A DNA stretch of 64,000 nucleotides from Proteobacteria bacterium UBA5122 (GTDB taxonomy: Bacteria > Pseudomonadota > Gammaproteobacteria > Tenderiales > Tenderiaceae), in contig DHYU01000080.1 of the NCBI GenBank assembly GCA_002415485.1, positions 17,187 through 81,186 on the forward strand, given 5' to 3'. Positions 17,704 to 26,948 of this stretch are shown here, piece by piece. Positions within the stretch are counted from its first letter, which is position 1; every line of letters starts with the position of its first letter. Under the pieces are notes generated by a model that was not told the origin of the DNA, made no database searches, and worked only from the letters and a program-made list of their open reading frames with translations. Both the position numbers and the translations under genes were made by a program.

Positions 17704-17781
17704 TGGTTATGGCAGAAGCGCGCGGGGTTCTTTTGTTTGTATAACTTTGCCTTTTGGATCTAGCTAGGATCGAGGATTGAG

Positions 17782-18405
17782 ATGTTGAATATTCGCATTG
17801 TCTCTAAGCTGTTTGATTCGGGAATGCGTGTCGTTTCACGTCGTCGTGGTTTGATGGCGTTATTGATGGCATGCTGCCTGGGTCTGGGGAGTGGTGTAGC
17901 ACAGGCCGAAGTGCCTAACGCAGTTGCACCTAAGGGAACGCACTCGGGCGAGCATGTGCCTCAGCCGATTGATTTTCCGCATGACATTCACGCCGACATT
18001 AATGGCATTAACTGTATGTACTGCCATACCTATGCGCGTCGCAGCAAGGTGGCTGGGATACCGCCCACTAGTAAGTGCATGGGCTGTCACTCAGTGATTG
18101 CGACGGATAAGCCGCGTATTCAGCAGCTGACCGAATATTGGGAAAAGAACGAGCCGCCACGCTGGAAGAAGGTCCATGATGTGCCTGACTTCGTACACTT
18201 TACCCACGAAAAACATTTACAGCGTTTTGTCTTCGAAAATGAAGGCATGAACGTGGAGAATGTGGATCAAGTTTGTGCTTTCTGTCACGGTGATGTGAAG
18301 AAGATGACTGTCGCAGAAAAGACAAAACCTCTGACCATGGGGTTCTGTGTCCGCTGTCATGAGGCCAACGAAGGGCCTTCTGACTGCTGGCATTGTCACA
18401 AGTAA
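17782..18405 (+). CDS. actA: Alternative complex III pentaheme cytochrome c subunit ActA
   Basis: The 207-residue protein has an N-terminal hydrophobic segment (about residues 24-41, signal or anchor) and five CxxCH haem sites: CMYCH, CMGCH, CAFCH, CVRCH and CWHCH. Five haems with PHDIH and FTHEKH axial histidines match ActA, the pentahaem subunit of quinol:electron-acceptor oxidoreductase (alternative complex III). It passes electrons from the Fe-S subunit toward the monohaem ActE or an external acceptor. First gene of a seven-gene operon in the order A-B1-B2-C-D-E-F. Confidence 0.92.
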   Translation: MLNIRIVSKLFDSGMRVVSRRRGLMALLMACCLGLGSGVAQAEVPNAVAPKGTHSGEHVPQPIDFPHDIHADINGINCMYCHTYARRSKVAGIPPTSKCMGCHSVIATDKPRIQQLTEYWEKNEPPRWKKVHDVPDFVHFTHEKHLQRFVFENEGMNVENVDQVCAFCHGDVKKMTVAEKTKPLTMGFCVRCHEANEGPSDCWHCHK

Positions 18406-18464
18406 TTGACGGGCGATCAGGGGTCGCCTGGTCTGACTATAACCATAAAATCGGATGATTTGTT

Positions 18465-20687
18465 ATGAGTGGTAACGACATCAATCGCCGGGATTTTCTG
18501 AAATTCATGGGGCTTGGGGGCGCTGGCGCGGTAACTCTTTCGGGTTGCGACATGCCAACGACTGTCACGCTGGAAGAAGGTAAGGAAGAGGTTGTTTCTT
18601 ATCTGGCGCCTGAAGAGTATGTAATTCCTGGTATCGGCGTTTGGTACGCATCTACCTGTCAGCAATGTCCATCAGGCTGCGGTGTTCACGGGCGTGTGCG
18701 TGAGGGGCGTGTGCTGAAGCTGGAAGGTAATCCTGACTCTCCTGTTAATGCTGGTGTTTTGTGCCAGATGGGGCAGGCGAGTTTGCAAGGTCACTACAAT
18801 CCTGATCGCATCACCAAACCGATGGTGCGCAAGGGTGGCAACCTGACCGAGGTAAGCTGGGAAGAGGCCATCGAACTGGTAAATAGCAAAGTTGGCGCGG
18901 CAAACGGTAAGGTTGCCATGTTGACAGGCGCAATGAGTGGGCATCAGGCTGAATTGATGGATACTTATTTGGCCAAGATCGGTGGTAAAGATCACTTTGT
19001 GTACGAAACCATCAATAACGCAGTTGCCGAAGCGGTGAATGCGGAAATGTTTGGTTCGGCGCAGCCTCGCTACAACCTGGATAAGGCCGGTGCGGTACTG
19101 AGTTTTGGTGCTGACTTCCTGGCGACCTGGGTATCTCCAATGCACTTCTCTCAACAGTACGCTAAATTCCGTACTGGAAATCGTGGCGTGTTGATTGCAG
19201 TTGAGCCAAATATGAGCCTGACAGGTGCAAATGCTGACATGTGGGTGCCAGCTAAGCCAGGTACAGAGGGTGTTATTGCGCTGGGTGTCGCCAATGTGCT
19301 CATCTCTAAGAAGATGGTTGATGGCTCTGTGTTGCCTGTGGATGCGCTGGCCACGATCTCTCAATATGGCGTAGACAAGGTAACGGCTGAGACAGGCGTG
19401 GGCGGTGACGTATTAGTGCGTATCGCAACTTACCTGAAAGAGCGTAGCCCGAGCTTGGTATTGGCGGGTGCATCTGCACAAAGCAATACTGGCGGTTCGC
19501 AAGTAGTGGCTGCAGTTAATGCCTTGAATATCCTGTTGGGCAATGTCGGCAAGACCATTGGGGCAGAAGATGCATTCCCGGTTAAATCGTTGGCGCCTCG
19601 TCGCGGTAGCAGTGCAGCATTGGCTGCGTTTGCCAAGGGCGCGGATGCAGGTGATTACGAAGTTGCCTTTATTTACAACACTAATCCGCTCTATTCAGCA
19701 CCAGCCGGCCTGGAATTGAATGGCAAACTGGCAAAAGTGGGTCTGAAGGTTGCATTGTCAATGTTCCCGGATGAAACCACGCTGGCAGCTGATGTGGTAT
19801 TGCCATTGGCCTCTCCGTATGAGGACTGGGGTACGCAAGTGCCTGGCTATCTGCCGAGCGAAGGTGGTTTGAACGTACAACAGCCACTAATGCGTCCTTT
19901 GTATAGCACGGTTAAGGGGTTGGGCGATGTCTTGTTGGTGTTGGCCAAGGCGGCCGGTGCTGAGGAGCTCAATCAATACGCAGACTTTTATGCATATTTG
20001 CAAGCCGGTTTTGCAGCGATGCCAGCATCTATTAAAGGTGGCATGAGCGATGCTGAGTTTTGGAGCAAATCACGGCAAAAAGGTTTTGTTGCAGTTGCCA
20101 ATAGTCAAGGTTCACTGAACGTTAAGGTCGGTGATCTGGCACAGGTCGCTGATAAAGCGGGCTCTGATTTCCCGATGCATTTGGCACCAGCGGCACGTGC
20201 AGGCATGTACGATGGCCGTAATGCCAACCTGCCGTGGCTGCAAGAGCAGCCAGACCCAATCACCAAGGTATTTTGGGACTCTTGGGCAGAGCTGCATCCA
20301 AGTACAGCTGCCAAGCTGGGCGTGAAGGAAGGCGATTTTATTCGCGTCGAATCTGCCCAGGGCTCGCTGGAGGTTCAGGTCTACGTCTACAAGGGTGTTC
20401 ACCCGGATGTCGTTGCTGTGCCTATGGGGCGTGGTCATGATGAATACGGCCGTTTCGCAAGCCGTGAGAAGGGCGTGAATCCTTTAAAACTGATTGGTGG
20501 CGATGTGGATGCCAAGAGCGGTGAGCTGGCGTTGTATTCGACAAAGGTACGTGTATCGAAGACAGGTCGTTCCGCGGAGATGCCGAGACTGGGCGGTAGC
20601 GAGAGCCAAGTCGGTCGTCGCTTGGTAAGCACTGTGTCAGCAGATGTATACAGAAGGACTGAAGGAGGCGGTAACAATGTCGCTTAA
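18465..20687 (+). CDS. actB1: Alternative complex III molybdopterin-oxidoreductase-like subunit ActB1
   Basis: The 740-residue protein opens with a twin-arginine signal (NRRDFLKFMG) ending in a lipobox-like LSGC, so it is probably exported folded by Tat and perhaps lipid-anchored. The body resembles the large subunit of molybdopterin oxidoreductases. A cysteine series of spacing CX2CX3CX27C starts at STCQQCPSGCG, the classic N-terminal Fe-S site; in structurally studied ACIII this domain lacks Mo cofactor, so whether the cluster is present here is an open point. It overlaps actB2 by 11 bases. In Bacteroidota B1 and B2 are one fused protein; here they are split. Confidence 0.9.
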   Translation: MSGNDINRRDFLKFMGLGGAGAVTLSGCDMPTTVTLEEGKEEVVSYLAPEEYVIPGIGVWYASTCQQCPSGCGVHGRVREGRVLKLEGNPDSPVNAGVLCQMGQASLQGHYNPDRITKPMVRKGGNLTEVSWEEAIELVNSKVGAANGKVAMLTGAMSGHQAELMDTYLAKIGGKDHFVYETINNAVAEAVNAEMFGSAQPRYNLDKAGAVLSFGADFLATWVSPMHFSQQYAKFRTGNRGVLIAVEPNMSLTGANADMWVPAKPGTEGVIALGVANVLISKKMVDGSVLPVDALATISQYGVDKVTAETGVGGDVLVRIATYLKERSPSLVLAGASAQSNTGGSQVVAAVNALNILLGNVGKTIGAEDAFPVKSLAPRRGSSAALAAFAKGADAGDYEVAFIYNTNPLYSAPAGLELNGKLAKVGLKVALSMFPDETTLAADVVLPLASPYEDWGTQVPGYLPSEGGLNVQQPLMRPLYSTVKGLGDVLLVLAKAAGAEELNQYADFYAYLQAGFAAMPASIKGGMSDAEFWSKSRQKGFVAVANSQGSLNVKVGDLAQVADKAGSDFPMHLAPAARAGMYDGRNANLPWLQEQPDPITKVFWDSWAELHPSTAAKLGVKEGDFIRVESAQGSLEVQVYVYKGVHPDVVAVPMGRGHDEYGRFASREKGVNPLKLIGGDVDAKSGELALYSTKVRVSKTGRSAEMPRLGGSESQVGRRLVSTVSADVYRRTEGGGNNVA

Positions 20688-21522
20688 GAATGTTCTCGAA
20701 AATTGGTCAGATTACCGCAAGGGCCATGAGCAAGGCGGTCATCATGATTATGAGCACATGTGGGTTATGGCTGTTGATCTCGACAAGTGCACTGGTTGCA
20801 ACGCATGCTCTGTTGCCTGCTATGCAGAGAATAACCTGGCGGTTGTTGGCAAAGAGCGCATGATGAAAGGCCAGGGCATGCACTGGTTGCGTGTAGAGCG
20901 ATACTGGGATGAACCGCAAATTGGTGGTGATGATGGACAATTCCAGTCCGCCGGAGGCAGCTTTCTGCCAATGATGTGTCAACACTGTAATGCGGCGACT
21001 TGTGAGCCGGTCTGCCCGGTTGCGGCAACCTATCACACGCCTGATGGTTTGAATGCGCAGGTTTATAACCGTTGTATCGGCTCTCGTTATTGTTCGAACA
21101 ACTGTCCGTACCGCCTGCGTTATTTTAACTTCTTCTCTTATTATGAGGAGTCATGGCCAGAGCCACTCAATCAACAGTTGAATCCTGATTTGAGCGTTCG
21201 TGACAAGGGTGTTATGGAGAAGTGTACGTTCTGCGTTCAACGCATTCGTACAGCCAAAGATACAGCGCGTCGCGAAGGCCGTGCGGTACAGGATGGTGAT
21301 GCAGTGACTGCATGTGCCCAAACCTGCCCGACTCAGGCAATTGTTTTTGGTGACATGCTCGACAAAGAGTCCAGGGTCAGCAAGATCTGGGCTAAGCAAC
21401 AAGTCGAGCTGGGTAAAACCAAACAGGTTAAAGCGAATCCGGAGCTGCGTGGCTACCGCATTCTCGAAGGTCTGAACACAGACCCCTGCATCATGTACCT
21501 AGATCGGGTGCGTGAGGTTTAA
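20677..21522 (+). CDS. actB2: Alternative complex III iron-sulfur subunit ActB2
   Basis: This 281-residue ferredoxin-like subunit carries four cysteine groups: CTGCNACSVAC, CQHCNAATCEPVCP, CIGSRYCSNNCPYR, and CTFCVQRI with a later CAQTCPT. Such a set holds three to four Fe-S clusters that wire quinol oxidation to the cytochrome subunits. It lacks its own signal peptide, so it may be carried out with ActB1 by Tat. The start MSLKNVLENW at 20677 is ten bases after GGAGG (20662-20666), which lies inside the actB1 coding end. Confidence 0.91.
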   Translation: MSLKNVLENWSDYRKGHEQGGHHDYEHMWVMAVDLDKCTGCNACSVACYAENNLAVVGKERMMKGQGMHWLRVERYWDEPQIGGDDGQFQSAGGSFLPMMCQHCNAATCEPVCPVAATYHTPDGLNAQVYNRCIGSRYCSNNCPYRLRYFNFFSYYEESWPEPLNQQLNPDLSVRDKGVMEKCTFCVQRIRTAKDTARREGRAVQDGDAVTACAQTCPTQAIVFGDMLDKESRVSKIWAKQQVELGKTKQVKANPELRGYRILEGLNTDPCIMYLDRVREV

Positions 21523-21575
21523 TCCTCGTCGCAAACATAATGGACTCTGTTAATAGCATAAGCGTGGTATGACCA

Positions 21576-22997
21576 ATGCAAACTAAAGACATTAACGAGA
21601 ATATTGCCTGGGCGCAGATTAATGCTGACGTCCTGCGCAGTATGGAAAGCCCGCGTATGGGGTACTGGATCGCTGTTGCCGCTTGTTTGGCAATGGTGGC
21701 CTGTGCCGTTGTCGCGGAAATTTATCAGTACCAGATCGGCATGGGCGTTGGTAATCTGAACTGGCCTCACATGTGGGACATATATATCGCAACCTTCGTA
21801 TTCTGGATTGGCATGAGTCACTCCGGTACGTTGTTGTCAGCGATCTTGCACATCATTCATGCCGACTGGCGGAAGCCGATCTATCGTTTCGCTGAAGCGA
21901 TGACTACCTTCTCGCTGATGACAGCGGGTTTGTTCCCGATCATCCACTTGGGTCGCGTATGGAATATGTACTGGGTACTGCCTTACGTCTCTGATCGTGG
22001 CATCTGGCCGAACTATCGTTCGCCTCTGGTCTGGGATGCGTTCGCGATAACTACCTACCTGACCTCTTCAGCCTTGTTCTTGTTTATCGGCATGATTCCA
22101 GATTTGGCGATCTGTCGTGATAATGCACGTGGCTGGCGTCAAAAGTTGTACACCGTATTGTCTATGGGGTGGCAGGGTGATGATCGTCAATGGCGTAACT
22201 TCCGTAAGATCTACCTGTTGATGGCGTGTTTCCTGATTCCGCTGGCGGTATCGGTTCACTCTATAGTATCTGCTGACTTTGCGATGTCGATAATGCCTGG
22301 CTGGCACATCACTTCGTTCCCTCCCTACTTCGTAGCGGGTGCGTTGTACTCTGGCTGTGCGGCGATCATCACACTGTTCATCATCTTGCGATACTTCTTC
22401 CGTTTTGATGAGTACATGACGATTCCGATTCTGGAGAAGACTTGTAAGCTGACGTTCGCTATCGCGATGGTTTGGTCTTACCTGACACTGATCGAGTTCG
22501 CATCTGTTTGGTACGGCCATGACCTGGTTGCCAAAGAATCGTTGATGGAACGTTTTGTTGGTCCTTATTCACCGTTCTTCTGGCTGATGTTGTTCTGCGG
22601 CATTATCTGTCCGTTTGCACTGGCCATCGAGAAAATGCGGCGCCACTTGCCGACCATGTTCGTGGTCTCGCTGCTATTGAACCTGGGTATGTGGCTGGAG
22701 CGTTGGATGATTGTTACGCCTACCCTGGCAACCTCTCACTACCCATTTGCTTGGGATGTAATGTGGCCGGGCATGGTTCAGTGGGCGATCGTCTTCGGTA
22801 GCTTTGGTTGGTTTGGTTTATTGTTCCTGATCTTCGTTAAAGTGTTCCCATCGGTATCGATGTACGAAGTTAAGGAAATGGTGTTCCATCGTCGTCACGC
22901 GCATCGCCCAGATCTGGCAGCGAAATTCCATCGTCGCTCATCTGACCAGCAACCGGGTGATACAGCTAGCGGCCAGCCACGTCCAGAAGGAGCCTAA
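21576..22997 (+). CDS. actC: Alternative complex III integral membrane subunit ActC (NrfD-like)
   Basis: The 473-residue protein has about ten membrane helices of the NrfD/PsrC family, which hold the quinol site. Recognisable pieces include NWPHMWDIYIATFVFWIGMSHSG, given here in part, SIMPGWHITSFPPYFVAGALYSG and LIEFASVWYG. The last 40 residues are a hydrophilic tail. The gene follows actB2 after 53 bases and is separated from actD by two bases. Confidence 0.92.
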   Translation: MQTKDINENIAWAQINADVLRSMESPRMGYWIAVAACLAMVACAVVAEIYQYQIGMGVGNLNWPHMWDIYIATFVFWIGMSHSGTLLSAILHIIHADWRKPIYRFAEAMTTFSLMTAGLFPIIHLGRVWNMYWVLPYVSDRGIWPNYRSPLVWDAFAITTYLTSSALFLFIGMIPDLAICRDNARGWRQKLYTVLSMGWQGDDRQWRNFRKIYLLMACFLIPLAVSVHSIVSADFAMSIMPGWHITSFPPYFVAGALYSGCAAIITLFIILRYFFRFDEYMTIPILEKTCKLTFAIAMVWSYLTLIEFASVWYGHDLVAKESLMERFVGPYSPFFWLMLFCGIICPFALAIEKMRRHLPTMFVVSLLLNLGMWLERWMIVTPTLATSHYPFAWDVMWPGMVQWAIVFGSFGWFGLLFLIFVKVFPSVSMYEVKEMVFHRRHAHRPDLAAKFHRRSSDQQPGDTASGQPRPEGA

Positions 22998-22999
22998 CC

Positions 23000-23527
23000 A
23001 TGAGACGTTATTATGTAATGGGTTTGTTCAGTAACTTTGACGAGGCATTCGCAGCCATCAGTGACATTCGGGATCATAAGATCCCGGGTGTCACCGTCGA
23101 TGACGTTACTTTGAAGTCACCGATTGAGCATCCAGAGATTGAAGAAATTCTGGGGGATCGTGGCTCACCGGTGCCAAAATTTGCACTGTTTGGTGCGATC
23201 TTTGGTGCGATCTTTGGTTTCTTTTTCCTGGCGGCAGGCCAAGCAGCATTCTTGGTGCAGCCATCAGGGGGTAAACCGGTGATCCCACTGCCATCAAACA
23301 TTGTGTTGAGCTACGAAATGCTGATTTTGTTTGGTGTTCTTTCAACGTTGGTAGGGTTCTTTATCAGCGCGCGATTAATGACCAAGCGTCATCCGCTGTA
23401 TTCAGAAAAGGTGAGCTTGGACCAGATTGGTATCATGCTTGAGCTGGATGAAAAGAATGTGAACCCTATCAAGGACCTGTTTAAAGAACACAAGGTTCTG
23501 GAAATTCGCGAAGAGGTGGCACGATGA
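23000..23527 (+). CDS. actD: Alternative complex III membrane subunit ActD (DUF3341)
   Basis: The 175-residue protein has a soluble N-terminal part (YVMGLFSNFDEAFAAISDIR) and two membrane helices (about residues 53-75 and 97-118), matching the DUF3341 family found only in ACIII operons. It packs beside ActC and ActF. It overlaps actE by four bases. The helix I sequence contains a short direct repeat (FGAIFGAIFG). Confidence 0.9.
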   Translation: MRRYYVMGLFSNFDEAFAAISDIRDHKIPGVTVDDVTLKSPIEHPEIEEILGDRGSPVPKFALFGAIFGAIFGFFFLAAGQAAFLVQPSGGKPVIPLPSNIVLSYEMLILFGVLSTLVGFFISARLMTKRHPLYSEKVSLDQIGIMLELDEKNVNPIKDLFKEHKVLEIREEVAR

Positions 23528-24060
23528 AGTTTAAGAGTGTGGTTGCCGGCGCATTGATGATGCCGGCGGTGGCTCTGGCCTGGCCTTGGTCCACAGACAT
23601 GATGAATCAGCCTAATATCAAGCCTCAGGAAGGCCCGATGGCACTGTTTCCTGATCGTTCGATTCCTGTGGAGGGTATTCCGACTCAGGTGGCTGACCGT
23701 GAAGCTTCACGTGATCTGCAAAATCCTGTGCCAGTGACGGCTGAATCTGTCAAAAAAGGTCGTGACTTGTACAAAATCTACTGTGGTGCTTGCCACGGTA
23801 ACACAGGGACGGGTGACGGTGCTGTGGGGGCCAAGATCGGTGCGATTGCTTTGAATACTGATTATATTCAAAGTGGAATGACCGAGGGCTGGATCTGGGG
23901 AACCATTACCTTTGGTAGTTACGTCATGCCTGCCTATGGCGTTGTGCAAGGCAAGCGCGGATCTAACGACCTGACAGTGGAAGAGCGCTGGCATGTTGTG
24001 AATTATATCCGTAACGGCATGATGAAAGACGCCGCTGCAACTACTGCAGCCGGTAACTAA
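23524..24060 (+). CDS. actE: Alternative complex III monohaem cytochrome c subunit ActE
   Basis: A signal peptide (residues 1-20, ending ALAWP) precedes a class I cytochrome c domain with haem site YCGACHGNTGTGDG and axial Met in YVMPAYGV. The N-terminal stretch DMMNQPNIKPQEGPM is typical for ActE. The usual Cys lipid anchor after the signal is not evident. ActE probably delivers electrons from ActA to a terminal oxidase or soluble carrier. Length 178 aa. Confidence 0.9.
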   Translation: MKFKSVVAGALMMPAVALAWPWSTDMMNQPNIKPQEGPMALFPDRSIPVEGIPTQVADREASRDLQNPVPVTAESVKKGRDLYKIYCGACHGNTGTGDGAVGAKIGAIALNTDYIQSGMTEGWIWGTITFGSYVMPAYGVVQGKRGSNDLTVEERWHVVNYIRNGMMKDAAATTAAGN

Positions 24061-24088
24061 CTAAAGCAAAAAAGCTACGAGGGTTAGC

Positions 24089-25120
24089 ATGGAAAACTTC
24101 GGCTTCTGGTCGGTTTTAATAACCAACTTTTTGATAGTGCTATATTTGGCACTTGGCGGCGTTACGCTGGCGGCTGTGCTGCATCTGTGTAATGGACAGT
24201 GGCGCTTTCAGGTGCGTAATCTGGCCTGTTCGCTGGCCGTATTGTTCCCTATTGCGGGTGTATTGCTGCTGGTCATTATTGCGGCAGGTGAATCTGCCTT
24301 CCCTTGGATGGCGCAACTGGATGATCCAAATGCCCATCTGCCAGGATGGCATGCGCCAGCGTTCCTGTATGCGCGAGAAATCATCGGTTTCTTGCTGGTG
24401 GCGGGTTTGTATGGGCTGTTTATCAAATACCAGCACGAATCAGAAATTGATGCGTCATATGCAGCACAACGTCGTTTTCGCAACGTTGCACTGTTGATTC
24501 CGTTTGCATACTTCCTGTACGGCTCTATGGTTGCTTGGGACTTTGAGATGACCATGGTTCCGAACTGGCATAGTGCGAGTTATGGTGCTTACTTCTTCCA
24601 AAGTAACTTCCATATGTTCCTGGCATTCTTCACGATCTTTTTGTTCTTCCTGGATCGTTCAGGCAAGTTGGCCAAGCCGTTTGAGGGCTACATCTTTAAC
24701 TTTATGGCCCAGTTTATGTTGGCGATGACCATCCTGTGGACGTATCTGTACTTCACGCAATATCTGATCATGTGGTACGGCCGCTTGCCAGAAGAGATGT
24801 TCCGCTTCGATAACATGATGAACGGTTTTGGGCTGATCTGGTGGTTGTTCCTGGTGCTGAAGTTTGTGATTCCATTCTGCACTCTGGCTATTACCCCGAA
24901 TCGTCACAACCCGACTGTCATTGTGATTGTGGCCTTCAGTATCGTGATCGGCACCTGGATTGAGCGTTACGTCTGGGTATCTGGTTCGGTTGATCCACAG
25001 TTCTACCGAGCGCCGATGAGCTCGTTCTCTGATATTGTCGTAACCCTGGTGATCTTTGCGGTCTCTTGGTTTGCAGTACGCTGGAGTTTGACGCGTTACG
25101 GCCTGATCAAGGCGAACTAA
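24089..25120 (+). CDS. actF: Alternative complex III integral membrane subunit ActF
   Basis: This 343-residue membrane protein is NrfD-like and distantly related to ActC. About nine helices can be counted, against ten in the larger ActF of Bacteroidota. Family pieces seen: MVAWDFEMTMVPNWHS, SNFHMFLAFFTIFLFF and YFTQYLIMWYGRLPEE. It ends the operon before a strong terminator. No cytochrome oxidase genes follow, so the electron acceptor is encoded elsewhere. Confidence 0.89.
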   Translation: MENFGFWSVLITNFLIVLYLALGGVTLAAVLHLCNGQWRFQVRNLACSLAVLFPIAGVLLLVIIAAGESAFPWMAQLDDPNAHLPGWHAPAFLYAREIIGFLLVAGLYGLFIKYQHESEIDASYAAQRRFRNVALLIPFAYFLYGSMVAWDFEMTMVPNWHSASYGAYFFQSNFHMFLAFFTIFLFFLDRSGKLAKPFEGYIFNFMAQFMLAMTILWTYLYFTQYLIMWYGRLPEEMFRFDNMMNGFGLIWWLFLVLKFVIPFCTLAITPNRHNPTVIVIVAFSIVIGTWIERYVWVSGSVDPQFYRAPMSSFSDIVVTLVIFAVSWFAVRWSLTRYGLIKAN

Positions 25121-25141
25121 GTTTCGCTTCGATTGGACAAC

Positions 25142-25167
25142 AAAAAAGGGGCTTAGGCCCCTTTTTT
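25142..25167. terminator. Intrinsic terminator of the act operon
   Basis: AAAAAAGGGGC-TTAG-GCCCCTTTTTT is a perfect hairpin with runs on both sides, so it can end both actF and the convergent DUF3530 gene. Confidence 0.92.
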
Positions 25168-25188
25168 GTTGATATGTAAATCAGCTGC

Positions 25189-26103
25189 TCAACGCCCGCT
25201 GACGATAACGCCTCGAGCGTGTCTGTTCAGCCATCCCTCGATACGTTTAACTAAATACGCATCATAGCCAGTAAAGGAGTGATTGGCGCCAAGGACTTCA
25301 AATTGTCGATAGATGATGTAACCTTGCACCTTGTTACCCGGCTCTGTGGCCAGCTCTAGATTCTGTCTGAGTCGTTGTTCCTGCGGCTTGTTCTCGCCAG
25401 ACTTCCTTGCAGACAGGGCGCGTTTATCCGCACCATGGGTTACAGTATATAAATCCTGGCTGCCATAGATATCAAAAATAGGGATGTCGATATTCTCAAG
25501 GGCTTGATCGAGAAGTGGGAGGGCTTTGCCAACCGGGGCGCCAAGACTAATGGCGACAAAACCTCGTATACCTTTGTTGTCTTTGAGATACATGGCGCCC
25601 GCGCTTGCCCCGCTGCCATGACCGATTAAAATTACATTGTTAAACCCTTGATTTGAAAGGTAGTCATAGCCGGCATTGATTTGTGCTGAAATTGCCCCGG
25701 GAATTTGTTCGGGCTCGTTGATGAGATCCAGTTGTGGACTATATATAGAGAGCGTTGCCCAGCCTTCTCGGGGGAGTTGTTCCCGCAGTGGACGAATGAC
25801 GGCAGGCCAATCTGGATGGCCGCCTTGATTGTGGAGCAGGATAATGCCGCCAGCGGTGATGCCAGCCAAGGGGGGGGTATATAATGCAAAGTGCTGCTTG
25901 TCCTGGACTGCTAGCCATATGCCAGTGCCGGTATTGGTGCCAGATTCAATGTCTTCCGCGCTGTAGCCCTTAAAGTCTACCGCGTGCACGGTCGGGAGAG
26001 TGATAAATAAGGCAATCAGCATAAAAATCCATGCGCCAAAAGGGCTGTTTATAAAAGGTTTGGCACTTTGTTTAGGGCGAAGAAGGGCAAATAATATATG
26101 CAT
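25189..26103 (-). CDS. DUF3530 family secreted alpha/beta hydrolase-like protein
   Basis: The 304-residue protein has an N-terminal signal or anchor (about residues 23-41, ending VHAVD) and an alpha/beta hydrolase fold. The nucleophile elbow is GHGSGA with Ser164, and the segment GGIILLHNQGGHPDWP resembles the oxyanion strand. Late GANHSFTGY offers the catalytic His. It matches DUF3530, a proteobacterial family of unknown substrate. Transcribed alone, convergent with the act operon. Confidence 0.8.
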   Translation of the reverse strand: MHILFALLRPKQSAKPFINSPFGAWIFMLIALFITLPTVHAVDFKGYSAEDIESGTNTGTGIWLAVQDKQHFALYTPPLAGITAGGIILLHNQGGHPDWPAVIRPLREQLPREGWATLSIYSPQLDLINEPEQIPGAISAQINAGYDYLSNQGFNNVILIGHGSGASAGAMYLKDNKGIRGFVAISLGAPVGKALPLLDQALENIDIPIFDIYGSQDLYTVTHGADKRALSARKSGENKPQEQRLRQNLELATEPGNKVQGYIIYRQFEVLGANHSFTGYDAYLVKRIEGWLNRHARGVIVSGR

Positions 26104-26255
26104 TGGGCGATTTACCTTGCGTCGTTATCTTTACCGGATAAAGCCGGGCGTGAAAATTCTGCCCCAATCAGTTAAAGTTAGCGGCTGTTTGCCCCTCGGG
26201 CTTGATTCCGTGGGCTTGAAACGATTGATTCTTTAAGTAAATATGAGGTTTCATC

Positions 26256-26948
26256 ATGTCTGATTTTCAAATCGCCCCATCAATTTTATCTGCAGATTTC
26301 GCGCGTCTCGGAGAAGAGGTTGTCAACGTCCTCAATGCCGGAGCAGATATCGTGCATTTCGATGTGATGGACAACCACTATGTGCCTAACCTGACCATCG
26401 GGCCGTTGGTGTGCGAGGCATTGCGTAAGCATGGTGTGACTGCGCCGATTGATGTGCACCTGATGGTAAAGCCAGTCGACCGTATCATTCCTGATTTTGC
26501 CAAGGCAGGTGCGACCTATATTACGTTCCATCCAGAGGCATCTGAGCACGTCGATCGCACTCTGCAATTGATCAAGGCTGAAGGCTGCAAGGCTGGCTTG
26601 GTATTTAACCCGGCAACGTCGCTGGATGTATTGAAATACGTGATCGACAAGGTTGATATGGTGTTATTGATGTCGGTTAACCCAGGTTTTGGTGGTCAAA
26701 GCTTTATTCCGTCAGCGCTCGATAAACTGCGTGAAGCACGCAAGATCATTGATGCCTCTGGTCGTGATATCCGCCTGGAAATCGATGGCGGTGTAAAGGT
26801 TGATAACATCCGTGCAATTGCCGAGGCGGGGGCAGATACCTTTGTTGCTGGTTCAGCGGTATTTGGTGCGGCCAAAGACAGCGATCCGAACAAGTACGAC
26901 ACTGTGATTGCAGCGATGCGTGCCGAGCTGGCGAAGGCGGGGAAATAA
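26256..26948 (+). CDS. rpe: Ribulose-phosphate 3-epimerase
   Basis: Rpe interconverts ribulose 5-phosphate and xylulose 5-phosphate in the pentose phosphate and Calvin cycles. The TIM-barrel motifs APSILSADFARLGEE, HFDVMDNHYVPNLTIG, VHLMV and MSVNPGFGGQSFI are complete, with catalytic Asp in EIDGGV. Length 230 aa. GPh follows with no gap and trpE afterwards, an arrangement common in gammaproteobacteria. Confidence 0.96.
   Translation: MSDFQIAPSILSADFARLGEEVVNVLNAGADIVHFDVMDNHYVPNLTIGPLVCEALRKHGVTAPIDVHLMVKPVDRIIPDFAKAGATYITFHPEASEHVDRTLQLIKAEGCKAGLVFNPATSLDVLKYVIDKVDMVLLMSVNPGFGGQSFIPSALDKLREARKIIDASGRDIRLEIDGGVKVDNIRAIAEAGADTFVAGSAVFGAAKDSDPNKYDTVIAAMRAELAKAGK

Larger units (their letters stand above)
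17278..17781 (+). other. Long A+T-rich leader region before the act operon
   Basis: No gene is seen in these 504 bases. The stretch is much richer in A+T than its flanks. It contains a small inverted repeat just after the Nif3 stop (CGCTAA at 17278, TTAGCG at 17287), a good sigma-70 promoter candidate (17417-17446) and a G+C-rich hairpin (17692-17703). If transcription starts near 17455 the actA messenger has an untranslated leader of more than 300 bases. Confidence 0.6.

Noticed and set aside
17681..17730. Cyclic-di-GMP or other known riboswitch before actA
   Set aside because: The GCAA hairpin is clear but none of the conserved core bases of known classes could be matched.
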